A stretch of 49,900 nt of DNA from Acetobacteraceae bacterium (lineage in GTDB: Bacteria; Pseudomonadota; Alphaproteobacteria; Acetobacterales; Acetobacteraceae), in the NCBI GenBank assembly GCA_009693865.1, contig SHWL01000013.1, positions 1-49,900 of the forward strand, read 5' to 3'. The notes under the pieces are model-generated. The model worked only from the letters and a program-made list of their open reading frames with translations. It searched no databases and was not told the DNA's origin. Below are positions 26,614 to 36,337 of the stretch, piece after piece (the first letter of the stretch is position 1; the number at the start of each line of letters is the position of its first letter). The translations under genes were made by a program, and so were the position numbers.

Positions 26614-27570
26614 TCATAGTGAGGCCTCCTTCAGGATTGCTGGCACGCCGATCCGGCGGATTTCCCAATACAGATCGACCCCGGTGGCGGCTTTGACCCG
26701 GCGGCGGACTTCCTCGCCCAACGCTTCGATCTCGGTGGCCGTGGCGCTGCCGGTATTGATCAGGAAATTACAGTGCTTTTCCGACACCGCGGCCCCGCCA
26801 AGAGTGAGCCCGCGGCACCCCGCGGCGTCGATCAACTCCCAGGCTTTCATCCCGCCGGGCACGCTGTCTGGATTACGGAAGGTGGACCCGCCGGTGCGGG
26901 CCCGGATGGGCTGGGAGGCTTCGCGCGACGCCCGGATATCAGCCATTTTCGCCACGATCACGGGCGTCGCGCCAGGTTTCGCGGCAAGCCGCGCGCGGGT
27001 GATCACGCTGCCGGGTGGAACGTTGGCGTGGCGGTAACCGAAGGCCAGATCGGCCGGCGACAAACGCCGTTTTTCCCCGTCCCGCGTCACGCACTCGGCC
27101 CAGGAGAGGACATGGGCCATTTCGCCGCCGTAAGCGCCAGCGTTCATCGCGACGGCCCCGCCGATCGTGCCGGGGATCCCCGACAGAAACTCGAGCCCGG
27201 TCAGACCAGCCGCGGCGGCGGTCTCCGCGACGGTCAGGTCCAGCGCGGCGGCACCGGCGATAACGCCGTCGGGCTCAACGGCGATGGTGGAAAAACCACG
27301 CGCCAACCGGATCGTCACGCCGGGCAGGCCGCCATCGCGGACGATGAGGTTGGAGGCCGCGCCGATCACCTGTACCGGCGTGGTCGCGGGCAGACCCCGC
27401 AGCAAAGTCGCGAGGTCGTCAGTATCGGCGGGCCGAACCAGAAATTCCGCCTCTCCTCCGGCGCGAAACCACGTGAATGGCGCGAGCGGCGCGTTGGCCT
27501 GGACGCGTCCCCGGATCGAAGGCAGCGCACCGGTGGGCACTGTTGTCTCGATGCGCGCCGCCGCCATCAT
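26614..27570 (-). CDS. murB: UDP-N-acetylenolpyruvoylglucosamine reductase MurB
   Basis: A 318-residue FAD enzyme that reduces UDP-GlcNAc-enolpyruvate to UDP-MurNAc. FAD-domain signature [17 protein letters not shown] and [21 protein letters not shown] are clear; the catalytic Ser lies in GGSTFRNP and the Glu in YWEIRRIG at the C-terminus. The chosen ATG overlaps the murC TGA by ATGA (27567-27570), so it is coupled to murC. A longer upstream frame lies inside murC and is not expected to be used. Confidence 0.96.
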   Translation of the reverse strand: MMAAARIETTVPTGALPSIRGRVQANAPLAPFTWFRAGGEAEFLVRPADTDDLATLLRGLPATTPVQVIGAASNLIVRDGGLPGVTIRLARGFSTIAVEPDGVIAGAAALDLTVAETAAAAGLTGLEFLSGIPGTIGGAVAMNAGAYGGEMAHVLSWAECVTRDGEKRRLSPADLAFGYRHANVPPGSVITRARLAAKPGATPVIVAKMADIRASREASQPIRARTGGSTFRNPDSVPGGMKAWELIDAAGCRGLTLGGAAVSEKHCNFLINTGSATATEIEALGEEVRRRVKAATGVDLYWEIRRIGVPAILKEASL

Positions 27571-29000
27571 GCGGGCGGTCCCCGGCGCGTGTTGGCCTGC
27601 AGTGCCGTGAGTTCGGCGGGCAACGCGGTGGCCCATTGCGTGATCGAACCGGCGCCGAGGCAGACGACGTAATCCCCAGGTTTGGCGATCGCGTGGACCA
27701 TCTCGGCGAGGCGCGCGGGCGCGGGCAAAGGCACGACGCTGCGGTGGCCGCGCGCGCGCATCCCTTCGACAAGCGCGTCGCGGTCGATGCCAGGGATCGG
27801 TGCCTCGCCGGCCGCGTAAACATCGGCGACGATCACCGTCCCCGCATCGTTCATGCAGGCACAGAATTCGTTGAACAGAGATCGCAGGCGCGTGAAGCGG
27901 TGCGGTTGCACGACCGCGACGACATCGCGCGCTCCCGCCTGGCGAGCGGCTTTCAACACGGCGGCGATTTCGACCGGGTGGTGTCCGTAATCGTCGATCA
28001 CGGTGATTCCGCCGGCCTCGCCCGTGCGGGTGAAGCGGCGGCTGACACCTTTGAAGCCCAGAAACGCGTCGCGCAGGACGCTGTCGCTGATTTCCATTTC
28101 CGCGCCCACGGCGATCGCGGCCAGCGCGTTTTGCACGTTATGGGCGCCCAGCATGGGCAGGCGGAATGGGCCCATGCGACGGGAGCGATTGCGGATCCGG
28201 TCGGTGACAACGACCTCGAAGGTCGAGCCGGCCTTATCCGGATTGACCTTGTCGGCGCGGACATCGGCCTGCGGCGAGAAGCCATAGGTGACGATCCGCC
28301 GGTCCGACAGGCGCGGGATCATCTGCTGGACCGCCGGATGGTCGATGCACAACACGGCGAAGCCATAGAACGGAATGTTGGCGACGAACTGGTCGTAGCC
28401 TGCGATCATCGCCTCGGCGGTGCCCCAGTAATCGAGGTGTTCCGGGTCCATGTTGGTGACGACGGCGATGACAGCGGGCAGGCGGAGGAAACTGCCGTCG
28501 CTTTCGTCGGCCTCGACGACCATCCAATCGCCGTCGCCCATACGGGTGTTCTTGCCGGAAGCATTGATGATGCCGCCGTTAATAACGGTGGGATCGAGGT
28601 GGGCGGCCTCCAACATGCAGGCGATCAGGCTGGTGGTGGTGGTCTTGCCATGCGAGCCGCTGACGGCGATGGCCCATTTCAGGCGCATCAACTCGGCCAG
28701 CATCTCCGCGCGGCGAACGACGGGGATGAAGCGGGCGCGGGCGGCGAGAACCTCGGGGTTGTCGCGTTTGACGGCGGTCGAGACGACGACGACACGGGCA
28801 TCGCCCAGATTGGCGGCGTCGTGGCCGATCGAGACTGGGATACCAGCCTCCCGCACCCGCCGAACGTTGGCGGAGTCGCTGATGTCGGAGCCCTGCACAG
28901 AATATCCAAGCGTGTGCAGGACCTCGGCGATCCCCGACATGCCGATCCCGCCAATGCCGACGAAATGCATCCGTCCAATGGTGAGTGGCAGGGCCCTCAT
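27567..29000 (-). CDS. murC: UDP-N-acetylmuramate--L-alanine ligase MurC
   Basis: A 477-residue Mur ligase that adds L-alanine to UDP-MurNAc, the first stem residue. N-terminal nucleotide-sugar motif [25 protein letters not shown]-loop [15 protein letters not shown] (about 108-122), and [13 protein letters not shown] then [11 protein letters not shown] confirm MurC. It overlaps murG by 4 bp on its start side and murB by 4 bp on its stop side. Confidence 0.97.
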   Translation of the reverse strand: MRALPLTIGRMHFVGIGGIGMSGIAEVLHTLGYSVQGSDISDSANVRRVREAGIPVSIGHDAANLGDARVVVVSTAVKRDNPEVLAARARFIPVVRRAEMLAELMRLKWAIAVSGSHGKTTTTSLIACMLEAAHLDPTVINGGIINASGKNTRMGDGDWMVVEADESDGSFLRLPAVIAVVTNMDPEHLDYWGTAEAMIAGYDQFVANIPFYGFAVLCIDHPAVQQMIPRLSDRRIVTYGFSPQADVRADKVNPDKAGSTFEVVVTDRIRNRSRRMGPFRLPMLGAHNVQNALAAIAVGAEMEISDSVLRDAFLGFKGVSRRFTRTGEAGGITVIDDYGHHPVEIAAVLKAARQAGARDVVAVVQPHRFTRLRSLFNEFCACMNDAGTVIVADVYAAGEAPIPGIDRDALVEGMRARGHRSVVPLPAPARLAEMVHAIAKPGDYVVCLGAGSITQWATALPAELTALQANTRRGPPA

Positions 29001-30142
29001 ACGCGCGCCTCCTGGTGGATGAGTTGCTCCACCACATCCGCGAGCGCCGCCGCCGCGCCCGGTTGGGCCACGCTTCGGGCACCGGTCGCGGCGCGCGTCA
29101 AGGCAGCTGGGTCCGGCAATAATTGCGTCAGGCCATCGGCCAAAGCGGCGGGCGTGAACATAGGTTGCGGCATGACCCAGGCGCCGCCCGCTTCGGCCAG
29201 GGCACGCGCGTTGGCGCTTTGATGATCGTCGATCGCGCCCGGCAGCGGCACCAGAACGGCTGGCCGGCCAGCAATGGCGAGTTCAGCCACCGAAGAGGCC
29301 CCCGCACGCGAGATCACCAGGTGCGTGGTTCGCAGCCGGTCGGCGACGTCCTGAAAGAAGGGTGCCATTTCGGCGGTTATGCCACTCGCGGCATAGGCGG
29401 CGCGGACCCGGTCGAGATCCTCGGCCCGGCATTGCTGCGCGATCAGCAAACGCGCTCTGAGTGCCTCGGGCAGACGCGCCAAAGCATCCGGCACGACGTC
29501 GCTGAACACGCGCGCGCCCAGAGAGCCGCCAAGGATCAGCAAGCGGATGGAGCCGCCCTGGATCGAGCCGTCGTGACGCGATCCGGCGGGCGCCTCGTAC
29601 CCGGCCTGACTCAATGCCGCGACGGCGGGCCGGACTGGATTCCCCGTCACCACGGTGCGAACGCGATCGGGAACGCGGCTGGTGGCGGCAAAACTCAGGG
29701 CGAGGATGCTGGCATGGCAGGACAGGAAGCGATTAGCACGGCCCAGAACGGCATTCTGCTCATGCAGCACCACTGGCGGCCGGTCGCGCAGCAGCCGCGC
29801 GCCAAGCACGGGGGGCACTGAGGGGTAACCGCCGAACGCGACCACGGCGGCGGGCCCGATCCGCGCCATGATGCCACGGGCCCGCGCGACCCCCGCGGCC
29901 AACGAGAAGACGGCCTTGCCGGCCCGCGCCAGCCCTCGGCCCGCGATCCCCGCGCCCGGCAGCACGTATTGATTCCGCGGGTCAAACACCTGGCTCCGCA
30001 ACGCACCCGAGCGGGCGTCGGTCATCAAAACGACCCATTGTCCGCGCTCGATCAGCGCGGCGGCAAGCGCCTCGGCCGGATAAAAATGGCCGCCCGTGCC
30101 GCCGGCGGCAATCACGATTGGGCGTACTTCCGGCCCTCTCAT
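28997..30142 (-). CDS. murG: Lipid II synthase MurG (GT28 glycosyltransferase)
   Basis: A 381-residue peripheral membrane glycosyltransferase that adds GlcNAc to lipid I. Motifs: [20 protein letters not shown] (G-loop 1, about 12-31), [16 protein letters not shown] and [14 protein letters not shown], then the UDP-GlcNAc site [32 protein letters not shown]. It has its own AGGAGA ribosome-binding site before the ATG. Unlike its neighbours it is not coupled to the gene upstream: a 1.1-kb block of repeats plus a GIY-YIG gene lies between it and ftsW. Confidence 0.97.
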   Translation of the reverse strand: MRGPEVRPIVIAAGGTGGHFYPAEALAAALIERGQWVVLMTDARSGALRSQVFDPRNQYVLPGAGIAGRGLARAGKAVFSLAAGVARARGIMARIGPAAVVAFGGYPSVPPVLGARLLRDRPPVVLHEQNAVLGRANRFLSCHASILALSFAATSRVPDRVRTVVTGNPVRPAVAALSQAGYEAPAGSRHDGSIQGGSIRLLILGGSLGARVFSDVVPDALARLPEALRARLLIAQQCRAEDLDRVRAAYAASGITAEMAPFFQDVADRLRTTHLVISRAGASSVAELAIAGRPAVLVPLPGAIDDHQSANARALAEAGGAWVMPQPMFTPAALADGLTQLLPDPAALTRAATGARSVAQPGAAAALADVVEQLIHQEARV

Positions 30143-30276
30143 GGCGAGTCTCCTCGGACGGTCGAGGTTTGATTCGCGATAGGGCCCATCGCCGCGCCTG
30201 GCCGCCGTTTATTCACCACGGCGAGATGCCCGACACTCGCCATGGTTCGATGGCTCCGACCCGACTCCGCGTGAGG

Positions 30277-30539
30277 CCCCTCACACGCCAACGCGAGATG
30301 CCCCTCACACGCCAGCGCGAGGTGCCTCTCACCCGCCAACGCGAGATGCCCCTCACGCGCCAACGCGAGATGCCCCTCACACGCCAACGCGAGGTGCCTC
30401 TCAAACGCCAGCGCGAGGTGCCTCTCAAACGCCAGCGCGAGGTGCCTCTCAAACGCCAGCGCGAGGTGCCTCTCAAACGCCAGCGCGAGGTGCCTCCCAC
30501 GCGTCACGGCGAGGGCCTTTCACACGTCGCGGCGAGGTG
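30277..30539. repeat. 24-bp tandem repeat array (about 11 units)
   Basis: Contiguous 24-bp units of the type CCYCTCAMACGCCARCGCGA+RRTG run from 30277. Units at 30397-30492 (four copies) are identical; units 1-5 differ at a few positions; the last two (30493-30539) are decayed. More degenerate copies are visible to about 30205 on the left. There are no spacers, so this is a minisatellite and not CRISPR. Being 24 bp long, units keep an open frame (MPLTRQRE on +, RHLALAFE on -), but no start, composition or neighbour supports a protein. Confidence 0.9.
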
Positions 30540-30551
30540 CCTTTTCTTACT

Positions 30552-30593
30552 CGTCATGGCCCGGCTTGACCGGGCCATCCGAACCGGCACGGC
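30552..30593 (-). repeat. 42-bp palindromic repeat, left flank of GIY-YIG gene
   Basis: This copy is in the reverse orientation relative to 26549-26590 and 31036-31077. Core palindrome ATGGCCCGG-cttga-CCGGGCCAT at 30556-30578. Reversed, it matches the right-hand copy at 38 of 42 positions by eye. The two flank the GIY-YIG gene as inverted repeats, with the same end pointing outward in each. Confidence 0.85.
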
Positions 30594-30692
30594 AGGGCGA
30601 GTGAGCGATCCCGCCGCAAATCGGCGGAGAGATCGAACGGATCCACCCCCCTGTTCGAACTTTCTTAACCTTTCCGCCGCCACAATCGCACG

Positions 30693-30983
30693 ATGAAAGG
30701 CGGATGGGTTTACATCATGGCCAATCGGCCATTTGGAACGCTCTATATTGGCGTTACAAACGATATCGCCCGCCGCGCCTGGGAACATCGCCAGTGCGTT
30801 GGCCCCGGATATACTGCCCAGTATAAAATTGTACGTCTCGTCTACTACGAGCCGTTCGACAATATCGTCACGGCCATCCGGCGTGAAACAAGGCTGAAGC
30901 ATTGGTCCCGGGCATGGAAGCTCGACCTGATCGAGCGTCAAAACCCAAGATGGGACGATTTGTTCGATCAGATCGTCCTGTGA
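30693..30983 (+). CDS. GIY-YIG nuclease-domain protein (YhbQ/UPF0213-like)
   Basis: A 96-residue single GIY-YIG domain: the two tyrosine strands are WVYIMANR and GTLYIGVTND, followed by the basic helix IARRAWEHR with the conserved Arg, and RRETRLKHWSRAWKLDLIE, the latter typical of the small bacterial group. GIY-YIG enzymes cleave DNA using Mg2+; the role of this stand-alone group is not settled. It lies on the strand opposite to the surrounding dcw genes, inserted between ftsW and murG, and is bracketed by inverted copies of a palindromic repeat about 100 bp upstream of its start and 50 bp downstream of its stop. No clear ribosome-binding site is seen. Confidence 0.9.
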   Translation: MKGGWVYIMANRPFGTLYIGVTNDIARRAWEHRQCVGPGYTAQYKIVRLVYYEPFDNIVTAIRRETRLKHWSRAWKLDLIERQNPRWDDLFDQIVL

Positions 30984-31285
30984 GACCACGTTCTGACAGC
31001 CTCGTCCCAATCGCGGTTGGCCCGTCTTCTCCGGCGCCGTGCCGCGACGGATGGCCCGGTCAGGCCGGGCCATGACGGGGAGGGAAGCCCGCGGGTCGCC
31101 AGGGAGGCAGTTGCCTGCCACGCGCGGATCGGCCCGGGCGGCGACGACGGGAGAAACCCGGTGCATCGCCGGGGGCAAGTTGCCTCCCGCGCCGTAACCG
31201 GCGATCGCGACGAGGTGAGGCATCCGCGGCATCGCGGAGAATAAGGGGCCACCTGCGCCGCGGGCGCCAATCGCAATGACGGACA
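30984..31285. other. Repeat-containing region between GIY-YIG gene and ftsW
   Basis: Contains the right-hand palindromic repeat (31036-31077) and then about 200 bp of GC-rich sequence with loosely repeated motifs such as GGGAGGCAGTTGCC (near 31105) and GGGGCAAGTTGCCTCC (near 31171). No coding frame is credible. Confidence 0.5.
31036..31077 (+). repeat. 42-bp palindromic repeat, right flank of GIY-YIG gene
   Basis: Core palindrome ATGGCCCGG-tcagg-CCGGGCCAT at 31051-31073, in the same orientation as the solo copy at 26549 and inverted relative to the copy at 30552. The GCCGTGCC end faces the GIY-YIG gene and the ATGACG end faces outward. Confidence 0.85.
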
Positions 31286-32452
31286 TCATGCCGCCTCCTC
31301 ACGCGCGGCCCCGTCCGCGATGCGCCTCTCCCGCGCCCGCTCATCCCTTGCCCTGGGCCGGGTCAGCGAGAGGAACATCCCCATGCCAAGACCGACGGCG
31401 ACAGCCGAGGAACCGCCGTAGGAGATGAACGGCAACGTTATCCCTTTCGTCGGCATCATTCCGAGGGTCGAAAACAGATTGATCATCGCCTGCAGCCCGA
31501 ACCCGGCAATCAGACCTGTGCCGGCGAGGACGACGAACAGATCCTGCTCCCGCATCAATCGCAGCAGGCCGCGCAGCACGATGAAGGCGAAGACGCCAAC
31601 CAGCAGCAAGCATACGGCCAGCCCGAATTCCTCGCCCACCACGGCAAAGACGACGTCGGCATGCACGTCGGGGATCGAATCCTTGACTGTTCCCTCGCCC
31701 GCGCCCTTGCCAAAAAGACCCCCGTTGGCGAATGCCTCCATGACCCGGTCGATCTGGTAATTGCCACCCTTCCCGCCGTACATGAATTGATCGAACCGGC
31801 GGCGCACGTGCGGCAGCAACGTATAGAGCATCACCCCGCCACCGCCCGCGAGGCTCACACCCAGGCCGATCCACAACAGATTGATCCCGCTGACGAACAA
31901 CTGAATGATGAACACGGCGCCAATAACGGCCATCATCCCGACGTCCGGCTGCTTCTTCAGGATCGCCACTATGGCGAGGAACAAGCAGAGCGCGATCACC
32001 GTGCCATGGAATCCGGGCCTGATACGCTGACGCGACAGCAACCAGGCCGTCGTCATGGCGAAGCACGGTTTCAGGAACTCACTTGGCTGAATACGGCTCC
32101 CCGCGATGGAGATCCAACGGAATGCCCCCTTGGTTTCGATCCCGAACACCAGCGTCATGGCGGTTGCCAGCAACGCCACGCCGCAGCCCAGGATCGCCAA
32201 TCGGCGGACCATTCGCGGCGGCATCATGGACACCACGATGATAATACCGAACGCGGTCGCAAGGAACGCCAACTGTTTGAAAATGAACAGTTCTCGGGAG
32301 GCACGAATCCGCTCTGCCACCGCCGGACTCGCCGCGAGAACCATGATGTAGCCGCAGCCAACCAAACAGCAGAGCGCACCAAGGGTCCAGCGGTCCACGG
32401 TGAGCCACCAGCGAGCGATTGGCGTGTTGTCGGCACGGGAGAAGGCGATCAT
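31286..32452 (-). CDS. ftsW: Peptidoglycan glycosyltransferase FtsW (SEDS family)
   Basis: A 388-residue polytopic SEDS protein with about ten membrane helices. The C-terminal family signature is LPFISYGGSSAVAVGLGMGMFLSL (about 343-366), and the extracytoplasmic RWISIAGSRIQPSEFLKPCF segment (about 115-134) marks the active-site side. FtsW polymerises lipid II at the septum together with FtsI. It starts in a 4-bp ATGA overlap with murD. The expected downstream neighbour murG is pushed 1.1 kb away by a repeat/GIY-YIG insertion. Confidence 0.97.
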   Translation of the reverse strand: MIAFSRADNTPIARWWLTVDRWTLGALCCLVGCGYIMVLAASPAVAERIRASRELFIFKQLAFLATAFGIIIVVSMMPPRMVRRLAILGCGVALLATAMTLVFGIETKGAFRWISIAGSRIQPSEFLKPCFAMTTAWLLSRQRIRPGFHGTVIALCLFLAIVAILKKQPDVGMMAVIGAVFIIQLFVSGINLLWIGLGVSLAGGGGVMLYTLLPHVRRRFDQFMYGGKGGNYQIDRVMEAFANGGLFGKGAGEGTVKDSIPDVHADVVFAVVGEEFGLAVCLLLVGVFAFIVLRGLLRLMREQDLFVVLAGTGLIAGFGLQAMINLFSTLGMMPTKGITLPFISYGGSSAVAVGLGMGMFLSLTRPRARDERARERRIADGAAREEAA

Positions 32453-33834
32453 GCGGCATCTCCCGCGGAAGTCGCCCGGACGAGAGCTCGGGCGAGTTCA
32501 GCGAAACGCTCGCCTCGATGCTCATAGCTTTTGAACTGATCCCAACTCGCCGTCGCCGGAGATAGCAATACGACCGGCGCATGTTCCCGTTTCGCGGCAG
32601 CGAAAGCGGCGGGAACGGCGGCGTCCAGGGTTTCCACACAGTCGAAGGCGACACCGTGACTGGCCAGGGTTTCCGCGAAGATCGGGGCGTCACGGCCTAT
32701 CAGCAACGCGCGGGCAATGCGGGGGAAATGCTGGACCAAGGGAACGATGCCACCTTCCTTGCCCATACCGCCGGCAATCCAGATCACTCGATCGTAACAG
32801 ATCAACGCTCGCTCGGCGGCGTCGGCGTTGGTGGCTTTGCTGTCGTTGACGAAGGTGACACCGTCGATCGTGACGACACGCTGCTGGCGGTGAGGCAGAC
32901 CCGGATAGGAAGCGATGCCCGACGCGATCCGATCGCGCGCGAGGCCCAGAAAAGCGGCCATCGCGGCACAGGCGGCGGCGTTTTGAGCATTGTGCGCGCC
33001 AGGCAGAGCCATCGCGTCCGCCATACGCAGGATCAGGCCGGCCGCGTCGCGCAGCACTCCGTCCTCACACCATACGTCCGCGACCCCTGATCCCGCGACC
33101 CGGACCACCTTCGCTGGCCGCGTATCGAGCCAGCCTGCCATGGCGCGCGACCCCGCATCCTCGATACCGATCACGGCGAGGTCATCTTTGGTCTGGCGGT
33201 CGAAAATCGCCCGCTTCGCCAATGCATAGCCTGCCATGTCGCCATGGCGGTCGATGTGGTCCGCGCTGAGATTGAGCATCGCCGCCGCATCGAAGCGAAC
33301 AGTACGGATTCGCTCCAACATGTAGGACGACATTTCCAGCACATAAACGCCATCGTCCGGCAACAGAGGCAGCGAAAGCGCCGCCGGGCCGAGATTGGCC
33401 CCTGCTTCGGCGTTCCAACCCGCCTGTTTCAGGACATGGGCCAGCAGCGCGGTGGTCGTGGATTTTCCGTTGGTGCCGGTGATGCCCACAAAGCGGGCAC
33501 GTGACCCGGCACGGCGGACCGCCTGCCAGAGAAGTTCCGTATCGGATACGATCGGCACGCCAGCCGCGATGGCGCGCACCGCGATCGGGTGCGGCTTCGG
33601 CCGGTTGTGCGGAATACCCGGCGACAGCACGATCGCGTCGAAGGTCAGATCGCCCTCGCGGAGATCTCTCAGGGTGTGGCCGGCCGCGGCCTCACGAGCG
33701 GCCTCAGAATCGTCCCAGGCCGTGACCTTGGCACCCATCGCGCGCAACGCGTCCGCGGCGGGCCGGCCGTTGGCGCCCAGACCGACGACGGCGAACCGCT
33801 TTCCCGCAAACAATGTGGAGGGAAACGCCGTCAT
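32449..33834 (-). CDS. murD: UDP-N-acetylmuramoylalanine--D-glutamate ligase MurD
   Basis: A 461-residue Mur ligase adding D-glutamate. It begins [21 protein letters not shown]-loop [32 protein letters not shown] and the C-terminal [15 protein letters not shown] are as in MurD. The ATG (33834) overlaps the mraY stop by ATGA; the 70-residue longer frame lies within mraY and is rejected. It also overlaps ftsW by 4 bp at its other end. Confidence 0.97.
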   Translation of the reverse strand: MTAFPSTLFAGKRFAVVGLGANGRPAADALRAMGAKVTAWDDSEAAREAAAGHTLRDLREGDLTFDAIVLSPGIPHNRPKPHPIAVRAIAAGVPIVSDTELLWQAVRRAGSRARFVGITGTNGKSTTTALLAHVLKQAGWNAEAGANLGPAALSLPLLPDDGVYVLEMSSYMLERIRTVRFDAAAMLNLSADHIDRHGDMAGYALAKRAIFDRQTKDDLAVIGIEDAGSRAMAGWLDTRPAKVVRVAGSGVADVWCEDGVLRDAAGLILRMADAMALPGAHNAQNAAACAAMAAFLGLARDRIASGIASYPGLPHRQQRVVTIDGVTFVNDSKATNADAAERALICYDRVIWIAGGMGKEGGIVPLVQHFPRIARALLIGRDAPIFAETLASHGVAFDCVETLDAAVPAAFAAAKREHAPVVLLSPATASWDQFKSYEHRGERFAELARALVRATSAGDAA

Positions 33835-34919
33835 CGGATTTTCAGGGTCGCAAGCCCGACCAGCGCCAAAATCATCGAAATGATCCAGAATCGAATCACG
33901 ATGGTCGGTTCGGCCCATCCCTTTTTCTCGAAGTGGTGATGCAGAGGGGCCATCAGGAAGACACGCGTGCCGGTTCGCTTGTACCAAAATACCTGCACAA
34001 TGACCGATATCGTTTCGGCAACGAATAGTCCCCCAACGATGCACAGCACGATCTCGTGCTTGGTTGCCACCGCGACCGCGCCTAAGGCACCGCCGATGGA
34101 AAGGCTGCCGATGTCACCCATGAAAACCGCCGCGGGCGGAGCGTTGAACCACAGGAACCCCAACCCGGCCCCGATCAGCGCGGAACAGAATACCGCGAGC
34201 TCGCCGGCGCCTGGCACCGCGTGCAATTGCAGGTAGTCCGCGAAGAAGCGGTTACCCACCAGATAGGCGATCAACGCGAAGACGCCCGCGCAAATGATCG
34301 TCGGCACGATGGCAAGCCCATCGAGCCCGTCAGTGAGGTTCACCGCGTTGGATGCGCCCATCATCACGAGCATCCCGAAGACCGGAAAAAACAGACCAAG
34401 CTGCAGCGCCAGGTCCTTGAACACCGGGAAGGTGATGGCGGTGCCCATCGGATCGCGCGCCAGCCATGTCAGCCAAATGGCCGCGATCAGTCCGGCACCG
34501 GCCTGCGCGAACAGCTTGAACCGTCCATTGACGCCCTTCGTGTTCCGTCTCGTGACCTTCAAATAATCGTCCCAGAACCCCAAGGCACCGTACGTAACGG
34601 TTACGAACAGAACCGCCCAGACATAGCCATTGCGCAGATCCACCCAGAGCAGGGTCGAAATGATCACAGCAAACAGGATTAACAGGCCGCCCATCGTCGG
34701 CGTGCCCTTTTTCTCGAGCAGATGCCGTTCCGGGCCGTCCTCGCGAATTGGCTGACCCTGCCCCTGCACCTTTCGCAGCCAGCGGATCACGATCGGCCCC
34801 AGCAGGAAACTGACGAGCAATGCGGTCAGGCACGCGCAAGCTGACCGGAACGTGATGTAGCGTAGCAAATTCACCAGCGCGTAATGGTCCGGCACCATGC
34901 GGGAAATATTGAAAATCAT
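33831..34919 (-). CDS. mraY: Phospho-MurNAc-pentapeptide transferase MraY
   Basis: A 362-residue inner-membrane enzyme that joins UDP-MurNAc-pentapeptide to undecaprenyl phosphate to form lipid I. Ten hydrophobic segments. Conserved loops: [61 protein letters not shown] and [22 protein letters not shown], with the aspartates and histidines of the active site. The start ATG shares one base with the murF stop (TGATG at 34917-34921), which excludes the 73-residue longer frame. Confidence 0.97.
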   Translation of the reverse strand: MIFNISRMVPDHYALVNLLRYITFRSACACLTALLVSFLLGPIVIRWLRKVQGQGQPIREDGPERHLLEKKGTPTMGGLLILFAVIISTLLWVDLRNGYVWAVLFVTVTYGALGFWDDYLKVTRRNTKGVNGRFKLFAQAGAGLIAAIWLTWLARDPMGTAITFPVFKDLALQLGLFFPVFGMLVMMGASNAVNLTDGLDGLAIVPTIICAGVFALIAYLVGNRFFADYLQLHAVPGAGELAVFCSALIGAGLGFLWFNAPPAAVFMGDIGSLSIGGALGAVAVATKHEIVLCIVGGLFVAETISVIVQVFWYKRTGTRVFLMAPLHHHFEKKGWAEPTIVIRFWIISMILALVGLATLKIR

Positions 34920-36337
34920 CAGCCGCGCCCCCCCCGGGCATTCGTCGGCGCGGCATCGCCCGCGACGGTCAGGGCATCCAGCGCCTCGACGATTACTTTC
35001 ATCCGGCTGCCGAGGCTGCCCTTCACCAGGATCGCGTCGCCCGCCAGGACCCGCGCCGCAACGATCGACGCCAACGCGCCCGCGTCCGCCGCATGATCCG
35101 CCCGCGCTCGCGCGGGGATAGCTTGGTTCAGGTGCCACATGAGTGGACCACAGGTGAACACGAGGTCAGCCGAGCGAACAGCATCGGCCGCCAACGCGGC
35201 GTGCTCGGCCGGACCGGCCTCACCCAGTTCCAACATATCGCCAAGGATGGCGACGCGGCGCGTGGCGGGCTGCAGGCGCAACACGTCGAGGGCGGCGCGC
35301 ATCGATGCGCCGTTGGCGTTATAGCTTTCGTCCAAAAGAAGCGCCGCGCCCCCGGGCAAGGACAGACGGCGATGCGCGCCACGCCCGAGCAGCGGCGTGA
35401 ACCTCTCCAGGGCCTGAGCCGCGATCGCCGTATCGAGACCAAGCGCGGCAACCGCGGCAAGCGCCGCGACGGCGTTCATCGCCATGTGCCGGCCGGGCGC
35501 ATTGAGGCGCATACGCAGTTCGCGGCCAGCGATCTCGGCCCGTAAGGTCGAGCCATTGGCGTCCTGTTCGATCTCCATCAGCCGCGCTTCGGCCCCGGCC
35601 GCGGCTCCGAACCCCACGACGTGGTGCGATCCAGCCCGTTCGCGCAACCGGGAAAACCACGGCGAGTCCACGGGCAGTACGGCGACGCCGCCGGCGTCCA
35701 GCCCACTCAGGATCGCGGCCTTTTCATCAGCGATCTCATCCAGACCGCCGAGATACCCTATATGCGCCGCTGCGACCGTCGTGATGACCGCCACGTGCGG
35801 CTGGGCGAGAGCCGCGAGCGGTGCGATCTCCCCGGCATGATTCATGCCGATTTCGGCGATACAGAACATCGCTTTCCTGGGGGTTCGCGCGAGCGTCAAC
35901 GGCACGCCCCAGTGATTATTGTAAGATGCGACGGCCGCGTGGGTGGGACCGAAGGCCGACAGCGCGAGCCGCAGCATTTCCTTTGTGGTCGTCTTGCCGA
36001 CACTACCGGTCACCGCCACCAGCCGCCCGGGGAAACGTGCGCGCGCGAAGGCGCCAAGACGGGTAAGGCCCGCGAGTGTGTCGTCGACGACCAGACGGCG
36101 GCCAATCGACAGAATATCCCGATGCACCATCACACCGGCGGCGCCCGCCTCCCTGGCACGCGCGACGTGGTCATGGCCGTCTCCCGCTTCACCCACCAGG
36201 GCAACGAACAGATCGCCAGGCACGATCGTTCTGGTGTCGATAGACACGCCCGAAGCATTGAATGCTTCGCCGAATGTGCCACCGGTCGCTTCCAGCAGGT
36301 CGGCGGAGGTCCAGAGCGAGCTCACAGGGAGAGTCAT
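34919..36337 (-). CDS. murF: UDP-MurNAc-tripeptide--D-Ala-D-Ala ligase MurF
   Basis: A 472-residue Mur ligase that adds D-Ala-D-Ala. N-terminal domain [26 protein letters not shown]-loop [18 protein letters not shown] (about 110-127), [14 protein letters not shown] and [20 protein letters not shown] identify MurF. It overlaps murE by 4 bp (ATGA) and mraY by 1 bp. Confidence 0.97.
   Translation of the reverse strand: MTLPVSSLWTSADLLEATGGTFGEAFNASGVSIDTRTIVPGDLFVALVGEAGDGHDHVARAREAGAAGVMVHRDILSIGRRLVVDDTLAGLTRLGAFARARFPGRLVAVTGSVGKTTTKEMLRLALSAFGPTHAAVASYNNHWGVPLTLARTPRKAMFCIAEIGMNHAGEIAPLAALAQPHVAVITTVAAAHIGYLGGLDEIADEKAAILSGLDAGGVAVLPVDSPWFSRLRERAGSHHVVGFGAAAGAEARLMEIEQDANGSTLRAEIAGRELRMRLNAPGRHMAMNAVAALAAVAALGLDTAIAAQALERFTPLLGRGAHRRLSLPGGAALLLDESYNANGASMRAALDVLRLQPATRRVAILGDMLELGEAGPAEHAALAADAVRSADLVFTCGPLMWHLNQAIPARARADHAADAGALASIVAARVLAGDAILVKGSLGSRMKVIVEALDALTVAGDAAPTNARGGRG

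Larger units (their letters stand above)
30143..30692. other. Repeat-filled region between murG and the GIY-YIG gene
   Basis: From left to right: the murG leader (about 30143-30200), degenerate then clean 24-bp tandem units (about 30205-30539), a 42-bp palindromic repeat (30552-30593), and about 100 bp leading to the GIY-YIG start. Open frames cross the array on both strands only because the unit is a multiple of three; I see no true gene. Confidence 0.7.

Noticed and set aside
30277-30539. Possible CRISPR array
   Set aside because: The units are contiguous without unique spacers and there are no cas genes; it is a minisatellite.
30118-30696. Open frames across the tandem array (+ MPLTRQRE repeats, - RHLALAFE repeats)
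   Set aside because: They exist because the unit is 24 bp; no ribosome-binding site, no family match, and the - frame overlaps murG's leader.
30693-30983. GIY-YIG gene as an intron-borne homing endonuclease
   Set aside because: No intron or intein interrupts a host gene here; it sits in an intergenic gap and belongs to the small stand-alone group.
32449-34044. Longer N-terminus for murD (70 extra residues)
   Set aside because: It lies within mraY and removes the ATGA overlap; homologues start at the MTAFPS position.
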